Shown here: positions 1 to 5,877 of the stretch, piece after piece
Layout: the number at the start of each line of letters is the position of its first letter
How positions within the stretch are numbered: the first letter of the stretch is position 1
NCBI GenBank assembly: GCA_943360385.1
Contig: CALRIM020000167.1
Span: 1 to 6,773 of the forward strand
Length of the DNA: 6,773 nucleotides
Direction of reading: 5' to 3'
DNA from: CAJBVG01 sp943360385
GTDB lineage: Bacteria > Bacteroidota > Bacteroidia > Sphingobacteriales > Sphingobacteriaceae
Notes under the pieces: generated by a model
Databases searched by the model: none
What the model was told of the DNA's origin: nothing
The model's input: only the letters and a program-made list of their open reading frames with translations
Program-made: the position numbers and the translations under genes

Positions 1-1
1 A

Positions 2-106
2 TCGGCTTCTGGAGCACACGAAATTTCCCTATCTATAGAACTTCCTCCACCTAACAAAAGGGGACATGCGAGAAGCTATAAAAGGGTAAATTGTCCGTCA
101 TTTTAG
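2..106 (+). CDS. C-terminal end of a probable PorP/SprF-family T9SS outer-membrane protein (partial)
   Basis: An open frame enters from the left edge and runs 34 codons to a TAG at 104-106. The tail contains GAHEISLSIELP, which looks like a last amphipathic beta-strand. It is followed by a basic linker and ends in NCPSF. A closing strand of the form HEISL followed by a basic tail ending in a Cys-Pro motif is, from memory, typical of PorP/SprF proteins, the beta-barrel partners of the type IX secretion and gliding machinery. The gene stops 61 bp before gldJ on the same strand, and T9SS outer-membrane genes often sit next to gldJ, which supports the call. No terminator is visible between the two, so they may be co-transcribed. 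Only 34 residues are available, so another outer-membrane barrel protein such as PorV is possible. That the frame is coding is more certain than its family. Confidence 0.5.
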   Translation, partial: SASGAHEISLSIELPPPNKRGHARSYKRVNCPSF

Positions 107-167
107 TTTTTTATAATAATAATAAATATATTTACTGCGTTTTTTAAGCAAATTTAGCACTTACAAG

Positions 168-1583
168 ATGAAAAAATGGATTAATTTTTCTGCAAAAATG
201 ATGTTAGTTGGAGTAGTATTCTCTGCTGCCTCATGTTCTCAGAAATCATCTAATACAGGTTGGAATTATAACGACAAGAAAAACGGTGGTTTTCAAGTAT
301 ACAAAAACGTTGAACAAGCTACTGGCCCAGGATTAGTACTCGTAGAAGGTGGTACCTTCGTTATGGGTTCTATGGAGCAAGATATGATGTTCGACCAAGA
401 TAATCTTGAGCGTCGTATCACGGTTTCTTCGTTCTATATGGATGAAACTGAAGTTTCTAACATCAACTATTTAGAATATTTATACTGGTTGCAACGAGTT
501 TATGGCCAAGATTATCCTGAGGTTTATAAAAAAGCGTTGCCTGATACCTTGGTTTGGAGAAATCCACTTTCATTTAATGAGCCCTTCGTAGATAACTATT
601 TCCGTCACCCTTCTTACCAAAACTACCCTGTAGTAGGTGTATCATGGGTTCAAGCGAATGAATATTGCGCTTGGAGAACTGATCGTGTAAACGAAAGAAT
701 TTTAATTAACAAAGGAATATTAAAAGATAACCCTAATCAGGTTAACGAAGATAACTTCAATACAGAAGCTTACTTAGCTGGTCAGTATGAAGGATTAGTG
801 AAGAAAAACTTGCCAAACTTAGATCCTAATGGTGAAAAAACCAGAAGAGTTCGTATGCAAGATGGTATCTTATTACCAAACTACCGTTTACCAACGGAAG
901 CGGAATGGGAATATGCTGCTAAGTCTTTAAAAGGAAATTCTAAGTTCGAAAACGTGAACGAGAAAAAATTATATTCTTGGAATGGCTTAGGTATGCGCGA
1001 CGAAATTGGTGGTGGTAAAGGTATTATGTATGCTAACTACAAAAGAGGTCGTGGTGATAATATGGGGGTTGCTGGATACTTAAATGATAGTTACGATTAT
1101 ACTGGTCCGATTAAAGCATTTTTACCAAACGATTACGGTTTGTATAACATGTCTGGTAACGTTAGTGAGTGGGTAATGGATGTTTACCGCCCTTTATCAG
1201 CTGAAGACAAAGACGATTTAAACCCATATCGTGGTAATGTGTACAATAAGCCTCAATTAGATGCTGATGGAAACATTGCAGAAAAAGATAGCTTAGGAAA
1301 AATTAAACGTTCTACTGATTACGATACCTATTCAAACCCAGATAAGCGTGGAGATTTAGATGATGAGTCTATGTATGCTTACGGTGTTACGAGTATGATT
1401 AATAATAAAGCTAGAGTATATAAAGGTGGTTCTTGGAATGATAGAGCATATTTCTTAAACCCAGGAATGAGAAGATTTAAAGATGAAGAAGCTAGCTCTG
1501 CAGATGTTGGATTCCGTTGTGCGATGGTTAGATTAGGTTCTCCAAATGGCAAGAAATTCACAAAGAATTCTCCAAATAAATAA
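168..1583 (+). CDS. gldJ: GldJ-type gliding motility / type IX secretion lipoprotein (FGE-sulfatase fold)
   Basis: The 471-residue product is a predicted lipoprotein. It has a basic start (MKK), a hydrophobic stretch and the lipobox SAASC with the lipidated Cys at residue 23, which confirms the ATG at 168. The mature protein is one formylglycine-generating-enzyme (SUMF1-like) domain. Its landmarks are EGGTFVMGS (60-68), YRLPTEAEWEYAA (239-251), GLYNMSGNVSEWVMD (324-338), VYKGGSW (417-423) and GFRCAM (448-453). ALPDTLVWR, YPVVGVSW with WRTDRVNE, and RPL..ED..D.NP.RGNVY are signatures I know from GldJ rather than GldK. In Flavobacterium johnsoniae, GldJ is an outer-membrane lipoprotein needed for gliding and to stabilise GldK, hence for T9SS function. 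Of the paired FGE active-site cysteines only the one in GFRCA is present, so it is probably structural rather than enzymatic. It is about 90 residues shorter than flavobacterial GldJ (about 560). The 61-bp leader has no Shine-Dalgarno sequence. TATATTTA at 127-134 is a partial match to the Bacteroidota -7 box, without a clear -33 box. Confidence 0.88.
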   Translation: MKKWINFSAKMMLVGVVFSAASCSQKSSNTGWNYNDKKNGGFQVYKNVEQATGPGLVLVEGGTFVMGSMEQDMMFDQDNLERRITVSSFYMDETEVSNINYLEYLYWLQRVYGQDYPEVYKKALPDTLVWRNPLSFNEPFVDNYFRHPSYQNYPVVGVSWVQANEYCAWRTDRVNERILINKGILKDNPNQVNEDNFNTEAYLAGQYEGLVKKNLPNLDPNGEKTRRVRMQDGILLPNYRLPTEAEWEYAAKSLKGNSKFENVNEKKLYSWNGLGMRDEIGGGKGIMYANYKRGRGDNMGVAGYLNDSYDYTGPIKAFLPNDYGLYNMSGNVSEWVMDVYRPLSAEDKDDLNPYRGNVYNKPQLDADGNIAEKDSLGKIKRSTDYDTYSNPDKRGDLDDESMYAYGVTSMINNKARVYKGGSWNDRAYFLNPGMRRFKDEEASSADVGFRCAMVRLGSPNGKKFTKNSPNK

Positions 1584-1607
1584 TATTTTTTAACTCAAAA
1601 ATATATC

Positions 1608-1639
1608 AGCCCCCTTTTTTAATATTGGGGGCTTTTTTT
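1608..1639 (+). terminator. Intrinsic terminator of gldJ
   Basis: A 7-bp stem (AGCCCCC at 1608-1614 with GGGGGCT at 1627-1633) encloses a 12-nt AT-only loop. The stem runs into a T-tract at 1633-1639. It starts 24 nt after the gldJ stop and has the form of a classical rho-independent terminator. The ATG of the following glycosyltransferase begins at the next base, so the hairpin fills the position where a ribosome-binding site would lie. Confidence 0.9.
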
Positions 1640-2431
1640 ATGAATCAAATAGAAGGTGGTTTTAGACTAAAAGGGATTAGTAGCAGTAGAGATATTTCTT
1701 TGCCCTTAATATCTATTATTACAGTTGTTTATAATAGTGAGGTATATATTGAAAGAACGATATTATCTGTTTTAAATCAAACCTACCCCAATATAGAACA
1801 TGTAATTTTAGACGGTGCTTCTAAGGACAATACAGTAGCTATAATAAAGAAATATGAAGAAAGAATAGCCTACTGGAAATCGGAAAAAGATTCGGGGATT
1901 TATGATGCAATGAACAAAGCACAACGTTTTGCGACAGGCGATTACATCATGTTCTTAAATTCTGGCGACGAATTTCAAAGTAATGAGGTGTTAACAAAGG
2001 CCATAAGTTCGGGGCAAAACGCAGACGTATATTATGGAGATACTTTAATTACGGATGAAAAGGGCAACCCGCTATATAACAGGCGTTTGAGACCTCCTCA
2101 AAAACTAAAATGGAAAGATTTCCGTTACGGGATGTTGGTTTGCCATCAATCTATTATTATAAAAAGAGAACTATCCCAAGAATACAATACTTACTATAAA
2201 ATCGCAGCAGATATAGACTGGGCAATTCGGTCTGTTCGATTAGCAAAAACAATTGTAAATACTCATATCACTATTTCTAAATTCATGGAAGGGGGAATGT
2301 CTAGTGTACATCATAGAAAAGGCTTAATGGAGCGCTATGAAATACTAAACAAACATTTTGGGTATTTACCTAATGCAATGGTGCATTTTTATATGATATT
2401 CCGTTTGCTGAAAGACAAGATGTTTAACTAA
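1640..2431 (+). CDS. Family 2 glycosyltransferase (WcaE-like, polysaccharide synthesis)
   Basis: This 263-residue GT-A-fold glycosyltransferase is predicted to be cytoplasmic, moving a sugar from a nucleotide-sugar donor to a lipid-linked or surface glycan. From the ATG at 1640, the nucleotide-binding beta-strand is PLISIITVVYN (22-32), and DGASKDNT (58-65) carries the conserved Asp-Gly/Ser pair. DSGIYDAMNKA (84-94) and LNSGDEF (106-112) follow; the NSGD replaces the usual DXD metal site, as in colanic-acid WcaE-type enzymes. HQSIIIKR (169-176) and AADIDW (189-194) form the acceptor/catalytic half. Donor and acceptor cannot be told from sequence. A TTG start at 1625 would lie inside the terminator stem and adds only MGAFF, so ATG 1640 is preferred. 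No Shine-Dalgarno is possible because the gldJ terminator ends at the base before. No polysaccharide genes lie nearby, so this looks like an isolated transferase. Its 3' end overlaps the convergent gene by 8 bp. Confidence 0.85.
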   Translation: MNQIEGGFRLKGISSSRDISLPLISIITVVYNSEVYIERTILSVLNQTYPNIEHVILDGASKDNTVAIIKKYEERIAYWKSEKDSGIYDAMNKAQRFATGDYIMFLNSGDEFQSNEVLTKAISSGQNADVYYGDTLITDEKGNPLYNRRLRPPQKLKWKDFRYGMLVCHQSIIIKRELSQEYNTYYKIAADIDWAIRSVRLAKTIVNTHITISKFMEGGMSSVHHRKGLMERYEILNKHFGYLPNAMVHFYMIFRLLKDKMFN

Positions 2432-2897
2432 CAAACGCTTTCAGAGCATTCCACCATTTTATTTTTAATGCTTGATCTTCCGAAAGTTCAGATAAAGAAG
2501 GACAAGGTAAAAGAGTGCTTGAGCCACTTTGAATGGGAATAAGCATTAATTCTGGTTGGTAAATGCTTGAACTCGCAAAACATACTATACGTTGATTTAT
2601 AAGCTCATTACCTAAAAGCTCGAAATTTCTTGCTAGTGAAAGGTCGGTTATGCAAAATCCAATTTCGTGATTGTTTAATTTCAATCCAGCTAGTGTTTTT
2701 AAGAATAAATCATTATTCAGATTAGACAGACTTTTATCTTCCGAAAACACTATAAACACTATATTTTTACTATTTTCACCATCTAAATGGAATAATGGAA
2801 TTTTATTGGATTGAAATTCGTTTTTAATAAGATATATTGGCTCTTGAAACAGCTGTTTAAGGGTATAATTATCTGTACTTAATAAATGGTTTTCCAT
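2424..2897 (-). CDS. Conserved-looking small cytoplasmic protein, possibly a DNA polymerase III psi (HolD)-like subunit
   Basis: The product is a 157-residue soluble protein with no signal peptide or membrane segment. I do not recognise it with certainty. It has alternating strands and helices: NIVFIVFSE (45-53), the helix-like FLKTLAGLKL (65-74), EIGFCITD (78-85), RIVCFASS (103-110), then PSLSELSEDQALKIKWWNAL (133-152). The order matches E. coli HolD (psi, 137 residues): a strand, a helix of the type 'DVLRAL.l', a strand, a strand, and a C-terminal 'P.L.DL......LW' segment. HolD joins the clamp loader to the HolC-SSB contact. Annotated homologues are not generally known in Bacteroidota, so this is a hypothesis from pattern only. 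The ATG at 2897 is the first in frame after the divergent intergenic region. The stop lies within the 3' end of the glycosyltransferase gene (8-bp tail-to-tail overlap), and no terminator hairpin is visible at this junction. The gene itself is likely real; its function is uncertain. Confidence 0.65.
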   Translation of the reverse strand: MENHLLSTDNYTLKQLFQEPIYLIKNEFQSNKIPLFHLDGENSKNIVFIVFSEDKSLSNLNNDLFLKTLAGLKLNNHEIGFCITDLSLARNFELLGNELINQRIVCFASSSIYQPELMLIPIQSGSSTLLPCPSLSELSEDQALKIKWWNALKAFVS

Positions 2898-2946
2898 ATA
2901 GCGAAATTAAAAAAAGAAAAGTATATAACATCAAAGACTTGTAATC

Positions 2947-2978
2947 GTTGTATCACTTTAAAATTTATTCTATTTTAG
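2947..2978 (+). promoter_or_regulatory. Putative Bacteroidota-type promoter for the double-parvulin gene
   Basis: GTTG at 2947-2950 and TATTTTAG at 2971-2978 are 20 bp apart. The primary sigma factor consensus in this phylum is TTTG or TTG, about 19 bp, then TAnnTTTG, so the -7 box has one mismatch. A transcript would begin near 2983-2987 and carry a leader of about 30 nt rich in A and lacking a Shine-Dalgarno sequence before the ATG at 3016. The site lies in the 118-bp gap between divergent genes. No equally good match was found for the minus-strand gene. Confidence 0.45.
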
Positions 2979-3015
2979 CACAACTTAAACAAAAAAAGGT
3001 ATAAAAATTTTAGAA

Positions 3016-4983
3016 ATGAAACAAATTAATTGGTACAAGAGAACAGTGCTTTCGATTGCATGCATAGGCATGGTATTTAGCGTGATGGCTCAGAGCTCAG
3101 AGGTTTTAATGAGGATTGGTAAAGAAAATGTAACCAAAAAAGAATTTGAATACGTTTTCAAAAAAAATAACAAAAATGCTTCGAGTGCAGATGAGAAGAG
3201 TTTAAGAGAATACCTTGACTTATATATTAATTTCAAATTAAAAGTTATAGAAGCGAAAAGCTTAGGTATGGATACAGTTACTTCTTTTGTAAAAGAATTA
3301 GCAGGATACCGCAAGCAACTTGCAGCCCCATATTTAACAGACAAAGAAGTTAATGAAAAACTAATTTCCGAAGCATGGGAGCGTTCTCAAAAAGAAATAC
3401 GTGCTTCTCATATTTTAATTAACTGTGCAGAAGATGCTTCTCCAAAAGATACTTTGGCAGCATATAATAAAATAATGAATCTTCGTAGAAGAATAGTTGA
3501 TAAGAAAGAAGATTTTGCTAAAGTTGCGTTCGAAGCTTCTCAAGACCCAAGTGCTAAATCAAACAGAGGAGATTTAGGTTTCTTTAGCGCATTTGGAATG
3601 GTATACCCATTTGAAACGGTTTGCTACAACACAAAAGTAGGTTCAGTAACAATGCCTTTTAGAACAAAATTTGGATACCATCTGGTAAAGGTTTATGATC
3701 AGCGTCCAGCTCAAGGCGAAGTAAAAGTTGCACATATTATGTTACGCTTAACAGAAAAGGCAACAGCTGCTGATTCTTTAAAAGCAAAAGAAAAAATAAA
3801 TGAAATTTATAGTCGTTTGTTAAAAGGCGAAAAATTTGACGAACTAGCTAAACAATATTCTGAAGACAAATCATCTGCGAGATCTGGTGGTGTTTTACCA
3901 ATGTTTGGCATTAATAAAATGGTAGCAGATTTCGAAATGCAAGCTTTTGCATTGAAAAACGTTGGCGATTATTCTAAACCATTTACTACTCCTTACGGAT
4001 GGCATATTGTTAAATTGTTGGAGAAAAAAGGACTTCCTTCATTCGAGAAATCTAAAGAAGATATTAAAGCAAGAATAAATAGAGATTCTCGTTCTGATTT
4101 AAATAAAGTTTCGTTTATTGCTAAGTTGAAAAAGAACTACTCGTTTACAGAAAACCAAAAAGCCTTGACCACTTTCTATACTAATATTGATTCGGCAATA
4201 ATCAAATCAACGTTTAGAAAAGCTCAAGCAAAAAACCCAAATGATGTTTTATTTTCAATTCAAGATAAGAAGTATTTAGTATCTGATTTTGCTTCGTTTG
4301 TAGAATCTAATATGAATACGGTTACTAAGGAATCTGCATTCAAAGCTAAAAGTGATTTGTATGAATTATTTACAAACAAATCTTTAATGGACTATGAAGA
4401 AGCGAGACTTGACGCAAAGTATCCTGAATTTAAATCGTTAATGGAAGAATATCGCGATGGAATTTTATTGTTTGAATTAACAGACCAAAAAGTATGGTCG
4501 GCAGCAGTAAAAGATTCAGCAGGATTAGAGGCATTCTTCAAAAGTAATCAAGCAAAGTATATGTGGCCAGATCGATTAAATGCTACCATCTATACCTGTG
4601 CAAATGAAGACATTGCTAAAGAAGTAAGATCATTGTTAAAAAATAAAAAAGTTAATCAAGATTCGTTATTGCGTAGGGTTAATAAATCAAACCCCTTAAA
4701 TCTTACCATTAAATCTGATAAATTTGAAAAAGGCGATAATCATGTAATAGATGATATAGACTGGAAAAAAGGAACCACAAAAAATATCGTGGTGAATAAT
4801 ACAGTTGCCTTTGTAGTTGTTAAAGAAAAAATAAACTCTCAGCCAAAAGCATTATCTGAAGTTAGAGGTGCAGCAACAGCAGAATATCAAAATTATTTAG
4901 AGAAAGTTTGGTTAGACACTTTGCGCGGAAAGTATCCAGTAAGTGTTGACGAAAATGTGTTTAAGTCATTAATTTCAAAATAA
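3016..4983 (+). CDS. Secreted periplasmic peptidylprolyl isomerase with two parvulin (PpiC/SurA-type) domains
   Basis: The 655-residue product is an exported folding factor expected to catalyse cis-trans isomerisation at proline bonds and to hold unfolded outer-membrane proteins in the periplasm. It starts with a signal peptide (basic n-region MKQINWYKR, hydrophobic core, cleavage probably after VMA at residue 25). A SurA/PpiD-like helical N-region spans about 30-125. Parvulin domain 1 runs from RASHILI (129-135) through SAKSNRGDLGFF (179-190) to FGYHLVKV (219-226). Parvulin domain 2 runs from VAHIML (238-243) through SARSGG (287-292) to YGWHIVKL (327-334). Both keep the two conserved histidines and an acidic residue before the SA motif (D177, D284), so both may be active. 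About 320 further residues are helical and charged and resemble the chaperone part of large Bacteroidota PpiC proteins. The two domains together at this length are unlike E. coli SurA (428 residues) or PpiD (one parvulin, membrane anchored). It heads a cluster of three folding-factor genes. Confidence 0.85.
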   Translation: MKQINWYKRTVLSIACIGMVFSVMAQSSEVLMRIGKENVTKKEFEYVFKKNNKNASSADEKSLREYLDLYINFKLKVIEAKSLGMDTVTSFVKELAGYRKQLAAPYLTDKEVNEKLISEAWERSQKEIRASHILINCAEDASPKDTLAAYNKIMNLRRRIVDKKEDFAKVAFEASQDPSAKSNRGDLGFFSAFGMVYPFETVCYNTKVGSVTMPFRTKFGYHLVKVYDQRPAQGEVKVAHIMLRLTEKATAADSLKAKEKINEIYSRLLKGEKFDELAKQYSEDKSSARSGGVLPMFGINKMVADFEMQAFALKNVGDYSKPFTTPYGWHIVKLLEKKGLPSFEKSKEDIKARINRDSRSDLNKVSFIAKLKKNYSFTENQKALTTFYTNIDSAIIKSTFRKAQAKNPNDVLFSIQDKKYLVSDFASFVESNMNTVTKESAFKAKSDLYELFTNKSLMDYEEARLDAKYPEFKSLMEEYRDGILLFELTDQKVWSAAVKDSAGLEAFFKSNQAKYMWPDRLNATIYTCANEDIAKEVRSLLKNKKVNQDSLLRRVNKSNPLNLTIKSDKFEKGDNHVIDDIDWKKGTTKNIVVNNTVAFVVVKEKINSQPKALSEVRGAATAEYQNYLEKVWLDTLRGKYPVSVDENVFKSLISK

Positions 4984-4987
4984 ATTA

Positions 4988-5013
4988 AAGGGCTCTTCGG
5001 AGCCCTTCTTTTT
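4988..5013 (+). terminator. Terminator hairpin with UUCG tetraloop between two folding-factor genes
   Basis: An 8-bp perfect stem (AAGGGCTC at 4988-4995 with GAGCCCTT at 5000-5007) is closed by TTCG, giving the very stable cUUCGg tetraloop. It is followed by C and five T (5009-5013). It begins 4 nt after the stop of the double-parvulin gene and ends 2 nt before the ATG of the lipoprotein. I found no convincing promoter in the 80 bp before it, so the downstream pair may depend on read-through. Confidence 0.85.
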
Positions 5014-5015
5014 CT

Positions 5016-5876
5016 ATGGGTAAATCAATAGTTGTAGTTTCATTAGTTCTGGTTTTTTCTTCATGCCAATTTCTTCAAAAGACATTTAGCAGCAAAGAGA
5101 AACCGGTGGCTCGTGTTTATAGCGAATATTTATACCCGTCGGATTTAGAAGGAGTAGTTCCTAAAGGAACAAGTTCATCGGATAGTGCTTTGTTAGTTCA
5201 GTCATATATAGAAAATTGGATTCGCCAAACGGTTATCTTAAAGCAAGCAACAGATAATGTGGAGCTAAATAAAGATGAACTCGAGAAACAACTGGAGACT
5301 TATAGACAATCATTAATAATCTACTCTTACGAGCAACAATTAATTGCTCAGAATTTAGACACAACAGTAAGTAGCAGTCAAATAAAGAGATATTACGAGG
5401 AAAATAAAGATAATTTCGAATTAAAGAAAAGCATATTAAAAGCAACATACGCGAAGATTCCCAAGAATGCACATCGAATTGAGTTTGCTAAACGTTGGTT
5501 TAATTCAAGCAAACCCAAAGATAGAGATGAATTGGAGACCTATTGCATGCAGTTTTCAGCGAATTATAGTTTAGTTGATACAAGCTGGTTGTATTTAGAT
5601 GAGTTGTCGATGATAATCCCGTTGGATAGATTCTCAGAAGCTTCTATTTTGCAAAAAAACAATTACATTAACTTTAGCGACCAAGAGTTTGTTTATCTTG
5701 TGAAGATTAAAGATTTCATGTATAAAGAAGATATATCGCCTTTAGAATTTGAAACAGAAAATATTAAAAATATTATAATAAATAAACGTAAAATAGAGTT
5801 GATAGATAAAATGGAAAATCAAGTGTATCAAAAAGCACGAGATGGTGAAGATATAGAATGGTATAAAGAAAATTAG
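5016..5876 (+). CDS. Lipoprotein resembling a SurA/PpiD-type chaperone without a recognisable isomerase domain
   Basis: The 286-residue predicted lipoprotein has an N-terminal hydrophobic segment ending in the lipobox VFSSC with Cys at residue 17. This fixes the ATG at 5016, since a later start would lose the signal. The mature N-part (VARVYSEYLYPSDL at 31-44, then a long helical stretch LVQSYIENWIRQTVILKQA at 60-78) has the layout of the SurA/PpiD N-domain: a short strand pair, then a helix with two hydrophobic faces. KRYYEENKDNF (124-134) corresponds to the linker that precedes a parvulin domain. The next segment begins like one (ILKATYAKIP, 140-149), but the His of the usual HIL motif, the SA..GG loop and the closing G.H motif are absent. 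It is probably a non-catalytic membrane-anchored chaperone or partner of the flanking isomerases. The neighbours support this: a parvulin protein upstream, and SurA starting 1 nt after its stop. The ATG lies 2 nt behind a terminator and has no Shine-Dalgarno sequence. Confidence 0.7.
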   Translation: MGKSIVVVSLVLVFSSCQFLQKTFSSKEKPVARVYSEYLYPSDLEGVVPKGTSSSDSALLVQSYIENWIRQTVILKQATDNVELNKDELEKQLETYRQSLIIYSYEQQLIAQNLDTTVSSSQIKRYYEENKDNFELKKSILKATYAKIPKNAHRIEFAKRWFNSSKPKDRDELETYCMQFSANYSLVDTSWLYLDELSMIIPLDRFSEASILQKNNYINFSDQEFVYLVKIKDFMYKEDISPLEFETENIKNIIINKRKIELIDKMENQVYQKARDGEDIEWYKEN

Positions 5877-5877
5877 A

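Noticed and set aside
107..167. AT-rich TAA repeats before gldJ as an attachment site or repeat element
   Set aside because: The run is a short simple sequence with no flanking repeat or integrase, and is ordinary for an AT-rich Bacteroidota leader.
1379..1561. Minus-strand open frame opposite the end of gldJ
   Set aside because: It lies wholly opposite conserved FGE-domain codons, has no recognisable motif, and is explained as a shadow of gldJ.
1625..1642. TTG start at 1625 for the glycosyltransferase
   Set aside because: It lies inside the terminator stem and adds only MGAFF, encoded by the stem and T-tract. The ATG at 1640 is more plausible.
3090..3344. Minus-strand open frame opposite the start of the double-parvulin gene
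   Set aside because: It is antisense to a clear signal peptide and N-domain, with low-complexity hydrophobic content and no motif.
5233..5472. Minus-strand open frame opposite the lipoprotein gene
   Set aside because: It is an antisense shadow with no motif, and the + strand reading has a clear lipobox and operon context.
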